From: Photobacterium toruni
Lineage (GTDB): Bacteria; Pseudomonadota; Gammaproteobacteria; Enterobacterales; Vibrionaceae
Assembly (NCBI RefSeq): GCF_024529955.1
Contig: NZ_AP024854.1
Coordinates: forward strand, 930,001 to 994,000
Direction of reading: 5' to 3'
DNA length: 64,000 nucleotides
Shown: positions 42,744 through 53,323 of the stretch, one piece after another
Layout of the letters: each line of letters opens with the position of its first letter
Numbering within the stretch: the first letter of the stretch is position 1
Program-made: the position numbers and the translations under genes
Notes under the pieces: model-generated
The model's input: the letters and a program-made list of their open reading frames with translations, nothing else
What the model was told of the DNA's origin: nothing
Database searches by the model: none

Positions 42744-44072
42744 TTATTTAGCAACATTACCAGCGACATTCATAATATCCCAAGTACGTGCAAAAGGAGG
42801 GGCGTAAGCAAAATCCATCATGCCCAATTGTTCTGTTGTTGCGCCAAGACTGATGGCAACAGCAAGGGCATCAACACGATGAACAGCACCTTTATTACCG
42901 ATCATTTGACCACCAAGTAATTGTTTAGTATCAGAACGGTAAATCAATTTAACATAAAGCGGTGACTGGCCTTCACAGTAGTTGGTGTGGCATTTATCGC
43001 TGATGTATACGGTATTGTAATCAATATTTGCTTGTTGGGCTTCACGTTCAGAAAGTCCTGTACGTGCGGCTTCTAAGCCTAATACTTTGACACAGCTTGT
43101 GCCTAATGTGCCGGCATAATTAAGGTTTTTCCCTGCGATATTTTCACCCACTAAGCGACCCATTTTATTGGCACCTGTTGCGAGCGGAATATATACGGGT
43201 TGTTGTAATTGCGCATGCCAAATAGTGGCACAATCACCGGCTGACCACACATTAGTAAGCGATGTTTTACCTTGTTGATCTATAATGATTGCGCCATTAG
43301 CTAAACGTTCAATACCCGTCGCGGCAATAAAATCAGTATTGGGTTTAACGCCAGTGCAGCAGATTACTAAGTCCGTTGCATAAATGTCTTTATCAGTTTT
43401 GATGCTAGTTACGCGATCATCCCCCATGATCTCACAGACAGATTCTTTAAGATGAATTTGTACGCCCGCACGTTCAAGTTCAGGTTGAATGTGCTGACTA
43501 ATTTCTATATCAAATGCATCCGGAATTAGGCAAGCAGCCCGTTCAATTAAGCGTACTGTTTTACCCTGATGGATCATCGCCTCTGCAACTTCTAAGCCGA
43601 TAAAACCTGATCCAATAATAGTGACATGCTGACAACATGGATCGGCAAGGGCTGTTTTAATATCCAAACCATCCTGCATACGACGTAGTGAATAAACCCC
43701 TTGTTTTTCAAGACCTATAATTGGAGGTAATATTTCTTTTGCGCCTGTTGCAATCATTACACGATCGTAATTAACGGTATGTGTTTCCCCTTGATGCTCA
43801 ACAGTAAGTTGCTGTTGTTGCGGGTCTAGATTAACCACTCGATGTTGCGTTAATACTTGGATCCCTTTTTCTGCAAATTGCGCAGGGGTGAATTCGGCCA
43901 TGAAATTGGCGTCAGAAAACTCATCACCAATATAATACGGTAAGCCACAAGCACCAAAAGAGATCACGTTAGAGGCTTCATAAACAACAATCTCAGCGGT
44001 TGGATTAATGCGTTTTGCTTTTGCTGCTGCGCTCATGCCAGCGGCTTCACCACCAATAATGATAATTTTCAT
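42744..44072 (-). CDS. CoA-disulfide reductase / NADH oxidase-like flavoprotein
   Basis: FAD-dependent pyridine nucleotide-disulfide oxidoreductase of the single-cysteine type. 442 aa. FAD-binding GGEAAGMSAAAKAKR at the N-terminus, active-site Cys in VISFGACGLPYYIG (about Cys42, the SFxxC motif of CoA-disulfide reductase), NAD(P)H-binding IIGSGFIGLEVAEAM, and WSAGDCATI. The end FAYAPPFARTWDIMNVAGNVA carries the Tyr typical of CoA-disulfide reductases. No rhodanese domain is fused. It follows the cystine-importer gene tcyP by 71 bases, which supports a thiol role over simple NADH oxidation. Confidence 0.87.
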   Translation of the reverse strand: MKIIIIGGEAAGMSAAAKAKRINPTAEIVVYEASNVISFGACGLPYYIGDEFSDANFMAEFTPAQFAEKGIQVLTQHRVVNLDPQQQQLTVEHQGETHTVNYDRVMIATGAKEILPPIIGLEKQGVYSLRRMQDGLDIKTALADPCCQHVTIIGSGFIGLEVAEAMIHQGKTVRLIERAACLIPDAFDIEISQHIQPELERAGVQIHLKESVCEIMGDDRVTSIKTDKDIYATDLVICCTGVKPNTDFIAATGIERLANGAIIIDQQGKTSLTNVWSAGDCATIWHAQLQQPVYIPLATGANKMGRLVGENIAGKNLNYAGTLGTSCVKVLGLEAARTGLSEREAQQANIDYNTVYISDKCHTNYCEGQSPLYVKLIYRSDTKQLLGGQMIGNKGAVHRVDALAVAISLGATTEQLGMMDFAYAPPFARTWDIMNVAGNVAK

Positions 44073-44100
44073 ATGATTGTTTATTCCTTGAAAAATGAAG

Positions 44101-44121
44101 AGGGAGGCAATAGACCTCCCT
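44101..44121 (-). terminator. Hairpin between tcyP and the reductase gene
   Basis: Stem AGGGAGG / CCTCCCT with a seven-base loop; on the minus strand TTTTTC appears about 8 bases later. Could be a partial terminator between the two genes. Confidence 0.5.
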
Positions 44122-44143
44122 TTAAACGAGTGTTTAATATTGA

Positions 44144-45547
44144 TTAAGCCGCTGATTCTTCGCCATCTAAGTTAACGATATCATCGCTATTAAAGATAGC
44201 CATGTCTGTTTCGCCCATCACTTTACTGGTAATTGTTCCTGCAGTGATTGAACCTGAAACGTTAAGTGCTGTACGACCCATATCAATTAAAGGCTCAATC
44301 GAGATTAATAGCCCTGCAAGTGCCACTGGCATATCCATTGCTGATAGTACAATCAGTGCCGCAAATGTTGCACCGCCACCAATACCAGCGACACCAAAAG
44401 AACTCACGGTAATAATGGCGACTAAAGTACATAGAAAGCCAATATCCATTGGGTTAATGCCCACGGTTGGCGCAATCATTACGGCAAGCATTGCAGGATA
44501 AATACCCGCACAACCATTTTGACCAATTGTTGAGCCAAATGATGCGGCAAAGTTAGCAATACCTGATGGAATACCAAGACATTTTTCTTGCGTTTGCACG
44601 TTCATCGGTATTGAACCTGCGCTGGTGCGTGATGTGAAAGCAAAAGCCAGTACTGGAATGATTTTCTTTAAGTGACGTAGAGGATTAATACCAACCATCG
44701 CTACAAGCGCTAAGTGAATCATAAACATCAGAATTAGTGCTGCGTATGATGCAAAAACAAAGTTCGCAAGGTTAACGATATCGGTATAGTTTGAACCTGA
44801 GATCACTTTAGTCATCAGTGCTAATACGCCAAATGGCGTTAGACGTAATACTAACGTTACCATGCGCATCACAATCGTTTGAGCGACTTTAATAAAACTT
44901 TCAAATTGGGCGAAAATTTCAGGTTTTTTCTTAGCGATACCGGTTGCAGATAAGCCAATGAAAATAGAAAAGATAACCACTGCAATAGTAGAAGTACGAC
45001 GCGCACCGGTCATATCTAAGAATGGGTTTGCAGGAATAAACTCAATCATTAATTTAGCAAACGACATTGCTTCTACATTAGAAAGGGTTGATTCAAGGCT
45101 CTTAGCGCGTGCCATTTCAGCAGCACCAGAGGTTAAGCCTTCAGCCGTAAGGCCAAAAAGTTGTGCCATTAAAATACCGACACAAGCTGCAATCATGGTG
45201 GTAACTATCAAGACGCCAAGAGTGAGGCTACTTATTTTACCTAATGAAGTACCACCATTGAGTTTCAAAATGGCTGAAATGATAGACACCATGACCAATG
45301 GAATAATGATCATTTGTAGTAGGCGAACATAGCCTACGCCGACAATGTCAAAATATTCAATCGATGTTTTGATGACCTCAGAGCCTGCGCCATAAAATAC
45401 TTGGAGTGCGGCACCAAAAGCGATACCTAAACCTAAGCCGGCAAATACACGTTTAGTAAAGCTATAGTGTTTATTTTGCATGTGATAAAGAAATGCGATC
45501 AAGCCAACAAATATGGCGAGGTTCGTTACAATACCTAAGGTCATCAT
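44144..45547 (-). CDS. tcyP: L-cystine symporter TcyP (YdjN-like)
   Basis: Secondary importer of cystine in the dicarboxylate/amino acid:cation symporter superfamily. 467 aa, E. coli YdjN size. Distinguishing blocks: YVRLLQMIIIPLVMVSIISAI, FTSRTSAGSIPMNVQTQEKCLGIP (first re-entrant loop with TSAGSIP), SFGSTIGQNGCAGIYPAMLAVMIAP and IEPLIDMGRTALNVSGSITAG. The order tcyP then CoA-disulfide reductase on one strand suggests cystine uptake linked to intracellular disulfide reduction. ATG 45547 is used. Confidence 0.92.
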   Translation of the reverse strand: MMTLGIVTNLAIFVGLIAFLYHMQNKHYSFTKRVFAGLGLGIAFGAALQVFYGAGSEVIKTSIEYFDIVGVGYVRLLQMIIIPLVMVSIISAILKLNGGTSLGKISSLTLGVLIVTTMIAACVGILMAQLFGLTAEGLTSGAAEMARAKSLESTLSNVEAMSFAKLMIEFIPANPFLDMTGARRTSTIAVVIFSIFIGLSATGIAKKKPEIFAQFESFIKVAQTIVMRMVTLVLRLTPFGVLALMTKVISGSNYTDIVNLANFVFASYAALILMFMIHLALVAMVGINPLRHLKKIIPVLAFAFTSRTSAGSIPMNVQTQEKCLGIPSGIANFAASFGSTIGQNGCAGIYPAMLAVMIAPTVGINPMDIGFLCTLVAIITVSSFGVAGIGGGATFAALIVLSAMDMPVALAGLLISIEPLIDMGRTALNVSGSITAGTITSKVMGETDMAIFNSDDIVNLDGEESAA

Positions 45548-45832
45548 GAATCCTTCATATCAAATAAAAAAGAGGGAGTTTTTTATCGTTCCTATATATT
45601 TATGGTTAAAATTTGCTGTTTTTATAATTAATTACAAGCAAATTAACGCATCTAATGTAAGGGATATTGTTAGGCGTAAAAACGATCAAGATCGCTAATT
45701 ATGAAGATGAGATGAAGATTTATTTATAAAATTAGAGTTGACCGCGGAGCTAGATCAATATTCAACAAGCTATTAACAATTAAAAATAAATTGATATATT
45801 TGGTGTTATATAAGCTGGTGGTGAATAAAAAA
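45548..45832. other. Spacer between tcyP and metG
   Basis: About 285 bases upstream of tcyP and downstream of metG; A/T-rich, no gene or clear operator found. It must contain the tcyP promoter. Confidence 0.35.
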
Positions 45833-45869
45833 AAGACAAAAAAATACCGATAACAGAGTCATCGGTATT
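45833..45869 (-). terminator. Terminator after metG
   Basis: Stem AATACCGAT (45843-45851) / ATCGGTATT (45861-45869); the minus strand continues TTTTTTTG. Confidence 0.9.
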
Positions 45870-45891
45870 GAGTATTAAAATGGAGCGTAAA

Positions 45892-47934
45892 TTACATTAC
45901 ACGCATACCTGGTTGAGCACCTTCATGAGGCTCTAGAATCCAAAGATCTTTACCGCCAGGGCCAGCTGCAAGGATCATACCTTCAGACATGCCGAACTTC
46001 ATTTTACGTGGTTTCAGGTTAGCAACCATTACTGTCAGTTTGCCAACAAGTTCTTCTGGTGTGTAAGCTGATTTAATACCAGAGAATACTTGACGCATTT
46101 CACCGCCGATATCCAATTGGAATTTCAGTAGTTTGTTTGCTTTTGGTACTGACTCACAAGAAACAATTTTAGCGATACGCATATCAATCTTAGCGAAATC
46201 ATCAAATTCGATTTCAGCTTCAATTGGTTCTTCTGTTAATGGGCTTTTGGGTTGAGCAGCTTCAATTGCAGCTTTATCAGCAGCAGCTTCTTCTTTTGAT
46301 GCTTCAACCATTGCAGCAACGTGAGCAGGATCGATACGGTTAAACAATGCCTTGAACTTAGTGACTTCATGGTTTGTTAATGGTGTTTCGATACCTTCCC
46401 ATGTAAGTGTTTCGTTTAGGAAAGCTTCTGTACGTTCAGTCAGTTTTGGCATTACAGGCTTTAGGTAAGCCATTAATACGCGGAACAAGTTGATACCAAC
46501 AGTACAGATTTCCTGTAGCTCTTGATCTTTACCTTCTTGTTTTGCAACAACCCACGGTGCTTTTTCGTCAACATACTGGTTAGCTTTATCAGCCAATGCT
46601 GTGATTTCACGAATAGCGCGGCTGTATTCACGGCTTTCATAAAGATCGCCAATACGTGCTGCTGCTGCAACGAATTCTGCATAAAGCTCAGGCTCTGCAA
46701 ATTTCTCAGATAACATGCCGTCAAAACGCTTAGCAATAAAGCCAGCATTACGTGATGCTAGGTTAACAATCTTATTCACAACATCGCTGTTTACGCGTTG
46801 AGTGAAATCGTCAAGATTAAGATCGAGATCATCAATACGGTTATTCAGTTTTGCTGCGTAGTAGTAACGTAGGCATTCAGGATCAAGGTGATTTAGGTAA
46901 GTACCTGCCTTGATGAATGTGCCTTTAGATTTTGACATCTTCGCGCCGTTGACGGTTACGTAACCATGTACGAATACGTTATTTGGCTTACGGAAACCAG
47001 CGCCATCTAGCATTGCTGGCCAGAATAGGCTATGGAAGTAAACAATGTCTTTACCGATGAAGTGGTAAAGCTCAGTTGAACTGTCTTTGTTCCAGAATTC
47101 GTCAAAATCAAGATCATCACGCTTATCACAAAGGTTCTTAAATGAGCCCATGTAACCGATTGGTGCATCTAGCCATACGTAGAAGTATTTGCCAGGTTCA
47201 CCAGGGATCTCAAAACCGAAGTAAGGTGCATCACGAGAAATATCCCACTGTTGTAGGCCTGACTCGAACCACTCTTGCATCTTGTTTGATGTTTCATCTT
47301 GAAGTGCGCCAGATTTAGTCCACGCTTTTAGCATGTCTTCAAACTGTGGCAGATCAAAGAAGAAGTGCTCTGAGTCTTTCATGATTGGTGTTGCGCCAGA
47401 CACAGCTGATTTTGGATTAATCAGATCTGTTGGGCTGTAAGTCTCGCCACAGTTGTCACAGTTATCACCGTATTGGTCTTCTGCTTTACACTTAGGGCAA
47501 GTGCCTTTTACAAAGCGATCAGGCAAGAACATTTCTTTCTCAGGGTCAAATAGCTGAGAAATAGTACGGCTAGTAATAAAGCCTTTGTCTTTTAGCTGAG
47601 TGTAAACAAAAGAAGCAAGCTCACGGTTTTCAGGTGAGTGCGTGCTGTGGTAGTTACTAAAGTCAATATCAAAACCAGCGAAGTCAGCTTGGTGCTCTTT
47701 GCTCACTTCTGCAATCATTTGCTCAGGTTCTACACCCATCTGCTGTGCCTTAAGCATGATTGGAGTGCCGTGTGCGTCGTCTGCACAAATGAAATGAACT
47801 TCATTGCCACGAAGGCGCTGATAGCGCACCCAAATATCCGCTTGAACATGCTCTAGCATGTGACCTAAGTGGATAGAACCGTTAGCGTACGGCAGGGCGC
47901 AGGTCACCAGAATTTTTCTTGGATTAGCAGCCAT
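45892..47934 (-). CDS. metG: Methionyl-tRNA synthetase
   Basis: Class I synthetase charging initiator and elongator tRNA-Met. 680 aa, as in E. coli. HIGH-type motif [13 protein letters not shown] near residue 22; zinc knuckle [24 protein letters not shown] signature; C-terminal EMAP/Trbp111-like tRNA-binding domain from about 575 ([34 protein letters not shown]) which gives dimerisation. Strong codon bias. Divergent from mrp, the conserved arrangement. Confidence 0.97.
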   Translation of the reverse strand: MAANPRKILVTCALPYANGSIHLGHMLEHVQADIWVRYQRLRGNEVHFICADDAHGTPIMLKAQQMGVEPEQMIAEVSKEHQADFAGFDIDFSNYHSTHSPENRELASFVYTQLKDKGFITSRTISQLFDPEKEMFLPDRFVKGTCPKCKAEDQYGDNCDNCGETYSPTDLINPKSAVSGATPIMKDSEHFFFDLPQFEDMLKAWTKSGALQDETSNKMQEWFESGLQQWDISRDAPYFGFEIPGEPGKYFYVWLDAPIGYMGSFKNLCDKRDDLDFDEFWNKDSSTELYHFIGKDIVYFHSLFWPAMLDGAGFRKPNNVFVHGYVTVNGAKMSKSKGTFIKAGTYLNHLDPECLRYYYAAKLNNRIDDLDLNLDDFTQRVNSDVVNKIVNLASRNAGFIAKRFDGMLSEKFAEPELYAEFVAAAARIGDLYESREYSRAIREITALADKANQYVDEKAPWVVAKQEGKDQELQEICTVGINLFRVLMAYLKPVMPKLTERTEAFLNETLTWEGIETPLTNHEVTKFKALFNRIDPAHVAAMVEASKEEAAADKAAIEAAQPKSPLTEEPIEAEIEFDDFAKIDMRIAKIVSCESVPKANKLLKFQLDIGGEMRQVFSGIKSAYTPEELVGKLTVMVANLKPRKMKFGMSEGMILAAGPGGKDLWILEPHEGAQPGMRVM

Positions 47935-48193
47935 AATTACTTCTTTCGCTCATGATGGGTAGAAAAACATAGCTGCAAATACTACCTGATGGACAGCATA
48001 TTGACTAGCATCGGATAGTGATTTATCCGTTTTAGGGCAGGGGAAATCGGGCAGAAAGGACTCTTTGGTGGTAGCATGACAAAAAAGAGGGAAATATTAC
48101 CCTACAGCATCAACGTTACTGGTTGTTTTCCATACTAATACTGTAACGTAGATGTTGTTAATAAGTGATGACATTTATGTGGAGTGCTAATTT

Positions 48194-49282
48194 ATGGCAA
48201 TAGAAACAAACCATTTCGATAGCGTTGGCGATATTCGCCAATGGCTAAATCAATTTGAACATCCACTGTTGAGTGTGGAATGGGCTGATGTACCTCACTT
48301 TGTCTCGGTATCTGCTGACGGTATTATCATTATCACGATTCCATTTGCTGCCAACGAATTAGCGCAACAATTACGTCAATGGATTGCAGAGCAACAGCAA
48401 CAAGGAATCGTCAATGCTGCGCTAAATTTTGAGGTTCGTTGTCGAGTTGCAACATTAGCCGTTGCAGATAAACAACCGCTCAATGGGGTTAAAAATATTA
48501 TTGTTGTGAGTTCTGCTAAAGGCGGTGTTGGTAAATCAACGACATCTGTTAACTTAGCATTAGGTTTGCAACAACAAGGTGCCAAAGTTGGTCTATTAGA
48601 TGCTGATATTTATGGTCCATCAGTACCGATGATGTTGGGTACGATGGATGAAAAACCGCAATCAGCGGATGGCAAAATGATGTTGCCAATAGAAGCTTAT
48701 GGTTTATATACCAATTCAGTGGGTTATTTAGTGCCAGCAGAAAGTGCCACTATTTGGCGTGGTCCGATGGCATCAAAAGCATTGGCGCAAATTATTACTG
48801 AAACATGGTGGCAAGATTTAGATTATCTTGTCATTGATATGCCACCAGGTACGGGTGATATTCAATTAACGTTATCGCAGCAAATTCCGGTAACAGGGGC
48901 AATTGTTGTCACCACACCTCAAGATCTTGCTTTAGCTGATGCAATTAAAGGTATCAGCATGTTCAATAAAGTGGATGTGCCGGTTCTGGGTATCGTGGAA
49001 AATATGAGTTATCACATTTGTAGTAACTGTGGTCATCAAGAGCATATTTTTGGTACGGGTGGTGCGGCTAAAATGGCACAAGATTATGCAGTGCCACTAC
49101 TTGCTCAATTACCGCTAGATATCAAAATTCGTGAAGATATTGATAATGGTAAACCAACGGTTATTGCCGCTCCTGAGTCAGAACAAGCAAGCGCATACAT
49201 TATGTTAGCTGCCAATATCGCCAGTCGATTATATTGGCAAGGTGAAACTGTGGCTGAGCAGATTACTATTCGCACAATATAA
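48194..49282 (+). CDS. mrp: Iron-sulfur cluster carrier Mrp/ApbC
   Basis: P-loop ATPase that carries and delivers Fe-S clusters. 362 aa. N-terminal part is a weakly conserved MIP18-like domain; Walker A is VSSAKGGVGKSTTSVNLAL (deviant, with the leading Lys), Walker B LVIDMPPGTGDIQLTL, and the cluster-binding CxxC is in MSYHICSNCGHQEHIFG. Divergent from metG and upstream of udk, matching gammaproteobacterial order. Confidence 0.95.
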   Translation: MAIETNHFDSVGDIRQWLNQFEHPLLSVEWADVPHFVSVSADGIIIITIPFAANELAQQLRQWIAEQQQQGIVNAALNFEVRCRVATLAVADKQPLNGVKNIIVVSSAKGGVGKSTTSVNLALGLQQQGAKVGLLDADIYGPSVPMMLGTMDEKPQSADGKMMLPIEAYGLYTNSVGYLVPAESATIWRGPMASKALAQIITETWWQDLDYLVIDMPPGTGDIQLTLSQQIPVTGAIVVTTPQDLALADAIKGISMFNKVDVPVLGIVENMSYHICSNCGHQEHIFGTGGAAKMAQDYAVPLLAQLPLDIKIREDIDNGKPTVIAAPESEQASAYIMLAANIASRLYWQGETVAEQITIRTI

Positions 49283-49321
49283 TGGTTAACTAAACAAAAA
49301 ACGCCGATATTATAATCATAT

Positions 49322-49356
49322 ATGACAGATGCCTCATTTTTGCTGGTATCTGTCAT
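49322..49356 (+). other. Hairpin between mrp and udk
   Basis: Arms ATGACAGATGCC (49322-49333) / GGTATCTGTCAT (49345-49356) with one G-U pair and an 11-base loop. No T-tract follows. It lies 76 bases before udk and could be part of its leader. Confidence 0.4.
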
Positions 49357-49431
49357 TGCAACTGCTTATAATCGGAGGGTTTAATTTATCCATATTCGCC
49401 TTGCTACGTGGTCTAATAGGTACTTTCTGAT

Positions 49432-50076
49432 ATGTCTGAAACTTCACACCAATGCGTTATTATCGGTATTGCAGGCGCTTCTGCTTCCGGTAAAAGTCTG
49501 ATTGCCAGTACAGTTTACAAAGAGTTAAAAGAAAAAGTCGGCGATCATCAGATCGGTGTAATCACGGAAGATTGTTACTATAACGATCAAAGTCACCTGA
49601 CTATGGATGAGCGAGTTAAAACTAACTACGATCATCCAAGCGCACTAGATCACAATTTATTATGTGATCATTTAGAGCAGTTAATGAAAGGTGAAGCAGT
49701 AGAAGTACCACAATATAGCTACAGTGAGCATACACGTTTACAAGAAAGTACGACGATGACACCGAAAAAAGTGATCATCTTAGAAGGTATTTTATTGTTA
49801 ACTGATCCTCGTTTACGCGACATCATGCACGCAAGTATCTTTATGGATACACCACTGGATATCTGTTTGTTACGCCGTCTTCAACGTGATGTTGCTGAAC
49901 GTGGTCGTACAATGGAGTCAGTATTAGTGCAATACCAAAAAACTGTACGTCCAATGTTCATGCAGTTTATTGAGCCTTCAAAACAATATGCGGATATTAT
50001 CGTCCCTCGTGGTGGTAAGAACCGTATTGCAATCGATGTGTTAAAAGCACACATTGCTAAATTGCTGCGTTCATAA
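49432..50076 (+). CDS. udk: Uridine kinase
   Basis: Phosphorylates uridine and cytidine in pyrimidine salvage. 214 aa. P-loop [15 protein letters not shown] (about 12-26), Asp of the catalytic site in [25 protein letters not shown], and [16 protein letters not shown]. Between mrp and dcd as in E. coli; a strong terminator follows. Confidence 0.96.
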   Translation: MSETSHQCVIIGIAGASASGKSLIASTVYKELKEKVGDHQIGVITEDCYYNDQSHLTMDERVKTNYDHPSALDHNLLCDHLEQLMKGEAVEVPQYSYSEHTRLQESTTMTPKKVIILEGILLLTDPRLRDIMHASIFMDTPLDICLLRRLQRDVAERGRTMESVLVQYQKTVRPMFMQFIEPSKQYADIIVPRGGKNRIAIDVLKAHIAKLLRS

Positions 50077-50088
50077 TGATTTAAAATG

Positions 50089-50120
50089 AATAAGGCTGAC
50101 AATATGTCAGCCTTATTTTT
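50089..50120 (+). terminator. Terminator after udk
   Basis: 13-bp stem AATAAGGCTGACA / TGTCAGCCTTATT with a three-base loop, then T-run. Confidence 0.9.
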
Positions 50121-50263
50121 ATAGTTATAATTGTTGGTTATAATCCCGTCACCCGTTGCTAAGCCATCGATAATACTAACTATTATTGATGTGTTTTGTT
50201 ATACCACTCTCATGTGCAGAGCATTGATAGGATAGAGTGTTTATTATGCAGGAGAGAGCTTAA

Positions 50264-50857
50264 ATGAGACTTTGCGATAGAGATATCAGGGCTTACCTTG
50301 ATGAAGGAAAAATCAGCATTGAACCACGACCATCAGATGATTGTATTAGTGGTTTAACGATTGATGTGAGTCTTGGAAATAATTTCCGCGTCTTTAATGA
50401 TCATGGTGCGCCATTTATTGATTTGTCGGGCAAAAAAGAAGATGTAGCAGCCCAGCTTGATAAAGTGATGAGCGATGAGATTGTGGTTGCAGAAGAAGAT
50501 GCATTTTTCCTACACCCTGGTCAATTGGCATTAGCGGTTACTCATGAGTCTGTAACACTGCCTGATAATATTGTTGGTTGGTTAGATGGACGTTCATCAT
50601 TAGCCCGTTTAGGTTTGATGGTTCATGTAACAGCCCACCGTATTGATCCAGGTTGGTCTGGGCGTATTGTACTTGAGTTTTATAATTCAGGTCGTTTACC
50701 ACTGGCATTGCGTCCACATATGCCAATTGGTGCGCTAAGTTTTGAGACGTTATCGGGTTCTGCAGAAAAACCGTATAACAAGCGTATTGATGCAAAATAT
50801 AAAAATCAGCAAGGCGCAGTGGCAAGTCGTATTAACGAAGACGACAAACAAAGTTAA
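50264..50857 (+). CDS. dcd: dCTP deaminase
   Basis: Deaminates dCTP to dUTP, the main source of dUMP for dTMP in gammaproteobacteria. 197 aa (E. coli 193). Conserved start [23 protein letters not shown], catalytic region [34 protein letters not shown] with the active Glu, and [27 protein letters not shown] precedes ATG 50264. Upstream of asmA, as in E. coli. Confidence 0.97.
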   Translation: MRLCDRDIRAYLDEGKISIEPRPSDDCISGLTIDVSLGNNFRVFNDHGAPFIDLSGKKEDVAAQLDKVMSDEIVVAEEDAFFLHPGQLALAVTHESVTLPDNIVGWLDGRSSLARLGLMVHVTAHRIDPGWSGRIVLEFYNSGRLPLALRPHMPIGALSFETLSGSAEKPYNKRIDAKYKNQQGAVASRINEDDKQS

Positions 50858-50901
50858 TCTTTTTAAATGTTAATTATTGTTACTACCGTCAAAAATTTAT
50901 T

Positions 50902-50930
50902 AAAGGCAGCCTTCGGGTTGCCTTTTGTTT
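50902..50930 (+). terminator. Terminator after dcd
   Basis: 10-bp stem AAAGGCAGCC / GGTTGCCTTT closed by a TTCG tetraloop, then TTGTTT. Confidence 0.9.
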
Positions 50931-51065
50931 AGCTATTATATTTATGATGAACTAATCTTGGGGTTAATGGTCTTAATGACATTGATTTATAGGGTTAATT
51001 ACCAACAAATTCTTTTTGCATAGCTCACTATTAATGATGATGCTATATGCATATCTGAGGGCATA

Positions 51066-53168
51066 ATGAAAAAAATACTGTATATTTTACTCGGGCTGAT
51101 TTTATTGGTCGTGATTGGCATTGGTGCACTTGTTACTTTTGTTAACCCAAATCAGTTTAAGCCGTTACTGACGGAACAAGTAAAAAAAATAACGGGGCGA
51201 GACTTAGTCATTAATGGTGATATTAGTTGGCGTTTCTTCCCTACATTAGGGTTAAGTGTCGGTGAAACTGAGTTTCGAAATCCAAAGGGGTTTGCTGAGC
51301 CTAACTTAGTTCAGTTTAAACAAGCAAACTTATCAGTATCGGTTTTACCGTTATTGTCTCAACATCTTGATATTGGTGAAATGCGTTTAGATGATGCCCA
51401 TGTTTTTGTTCAAACATTAGCAAATGGCCATACTAATCTTGATGGTTTAACGGATAAAAAAGCACAGCCAGAAACAACAACAGACAATAGCATTACGACT
51501 CATGATCAAAAGGCACATTGGAAAGTGTCGGTTGCGGGTATTAAGTTAGTTAATGCGAGTGCTGATGTACGTAATGATCAAACTAAGATGGTTGCGCAAT
51601 TTAACCACATTAACTTTACGCTTGATAGCTTTCAGCCGCAAACGTGGACTAAAGCAACATTTGATATTCAAGGTAAAGTTAACGCATTAAGTTTTAGCGC
51701 GCAGGGTAGTACAGATATTAATCTGGCCGCTAATTATAAGAATGCGAAGTTAAAAGCATTATCGGCTACTATGAATATGACCGATGGCAATACTGAGATC
51801 AAAAATGCACAATTAGGGCTAGATCAGTTTACCTTGGATAAGTGGTCAAATGTCACGTTTGCTGTTAATGGACAAGTACCCAATTTAGGTTTTGATACTC
51901 ACGGCGTAGCTAAAGTAAAATTATCAACAGATCATAATATTATTACGGTTCAGGGGCTGAAAATAACTAATGATTTGGTGGGTAAAATGTTACCTCGCCC
52001 AACAGTAAATTTAGTGGTTAATGCAGATGCAACGTATGATGTTAGCCAAAAATTAGCATTAGTTAGTCAACTTACTATTAATGCTAACGGCACTAAAGCA
52101 TCAGGTACGGGATCATATTTAGGCACTGCCATTCCTGATATTCGTTTTGCATTATCAAGTGATAATATTGATGTTGATAGTTGGTTACCAACCAAAGCAA
52201 CGACGCCGAGTACGAGTAATAACACAACTGCTGCTGAAGTAAATACGTCTATGGGTGTTGACACAAATGTTGATTCATCCACTCAAGAACCTGATCTTAG
52301 TGCGTTAAAAAATATCAACCTAGCTGGTATGATAGCGATTAAGCAGTTAACAGTAGATAACGCTAATATTGCAAATGTTAAAATTGTGACCTCGGTAAAA
52401 CAAGGTGTTGCGAAAATTAATCGTTTTGAAGCTAATTTATATGGCGGTAAAATCACGGGTAGTGCGTCTATTGATGCAAATAGTGCTTTACCTAGTTACC
52501 ATCTAAAAAATACGATTTCTAATGTGGATCTTTTACCATTATTAAAAGCGGTTGCGAACAATAAGCTACTTGCAGGTAAAGCTAATATCACTACGAATTT
52601 ACGTGGTCATGGCTTATCTGAAGCGAATATTCGTCATAATATTGCAGGTTCGATTAAAGTTAATGTCGCAGATGGTGCCGTATATGGAGTTAATATTCCG
52701 GAACTATTGCGTAATGCTAAAGCTAAATTAAAAGGTGAAGCTGAGTCTGGTAGTGATACAGCAAAGAAAACAGATTTTTCAGCATTAATTACGACCTTAA
52801 AATTAGGTAATGGTATTGCGGCAACGGATAATTTCCATTTGGCGTCACCATTAGTTGCAATTACTGGGCAAGGTAAAACGAGTCTTGTTAATGAAAGTAT
52901 TGATCTTATGATTAATTCTGAAATTGTTGCTAGTGGTAAAGGGCTTGATAAAATCAAAGGTATTGCTGTTCCAATTCATGTTAGTGGTACTTGGCAACAA
53001 CCAAAATATAACTTAAATATTAAAGACTTATTTAAGAATAATGCAGAGCTAGAGAGTAAAGCTAAGAAAGAAATTAATCGAGGCTTAGAAAAACTGTTTG
53101 GTGATAAAGCAAAAGATGACAATATTAAAAATGCTGCAGATAAACTACTCAAAGGGTTATTTAATTAA
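51066..53168 (+). CDS. asmA: AsmA family protein
   Basis: Inner-membrane-anchored periplasmic protein of the AsmA group, thought to bridge membranes and influence lipid/outer-membrane assembly. 700 aa, longer than E. coli AsmA (617). One N-terminal helix (about 4-26, ILYILLGLILLVVIGIGALVTF), then NPNQFKPLLTEQVKKITGRDLVINGDISWRFFPTLGLSVGE, the family hallmark. C-terminal part repeats beta-rich segments and has GVAKINRFEANLYGGKITGSASID and VADGAVYGVNIPELL. A Thr/Ser/Asn-rich insert at about 375-405 is low complexity. Ends in a basic KAKKEINRGLEKLFGDKAKD tail. Confidence 0.93.
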   Translation: MKKILYILLGLILLVVIGIGALVTFVNPNQFKPLLTEQVKKITGRDLVINGDISWRFFPTLGLSVGETEFRNPKGFAEPNLVQFKQANLSVSVLPLLSQHLDIGEMRLDDAHVFVQTLANGHTNLDGLTDKKAQPETTTDNSITTHDQKAHWKVSVAGIKLVNASADVRNDQTKMVAQFNHINFTLDSFQPQTWTKATFDIQGKVNALSFSAQGSTDINLAANYKNAKLKALSATMNMTDGNTEIKNAQLGLDQFTLDKWSNVTFAVNGQVPNLGFDTHGVAKVKLSTDHNIITVQGLKITNDLVGKMLPRPTVNLVVNADATYDVSQKLALVSQLTINANGTKASGTGSYLGTAIPDIRFALSSDNIDVDSWLPTKATTPSTSNNTTAAEVNTSMGVDTNVDSSTQEPDLSALKNINLAGMIAIKQLTVDNANIANVKIVTSVKQGVAKINRFEANLYGGKITGSASIDANSALPSYHLKNTISNVDLLPLLKAVANNKLLAGKANITTNLRGHGLSEANIRHNIAGSIKVNVADGAVYGVNIPELLRNAKAKLKGEAESGSDTAKKTDFSALITTLKLGNGIAATDNFHLASPLVAITGQGKTSLVNESIDLMINSEIVASGKGLDKIKGIAVPIHVSGTWQQPKYNLNIKDLFKNNAELESKAKKEINRGLEKLFGDKAKDDNIKNAADKLLKGLFN

Positions 53169-53220
53169 TCTTAAGTGGGTCGTAGCATTGCTAATGTAAA
53201 GTATAAATTTATGATAGAAG

Positions 53221-53252
53221 AGGTTTGCTGTTATCGGCAAACCTTTTATTTT
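53221..53252 (+). terminator. Terminator after asmA
   Basis: Stem AGGTTTGC (53221-53228) / GCAAACCT (53237-53244) with a following T-rich stretch. Confidence 0.75.
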
Positions 53253-53323
53253 TTCACTCTATAATCAATTAAGTAGCAGGTATGTAGAGGCTTGTTGTTA
53301 TTAGATTGGGTTTGTTTTTATCC

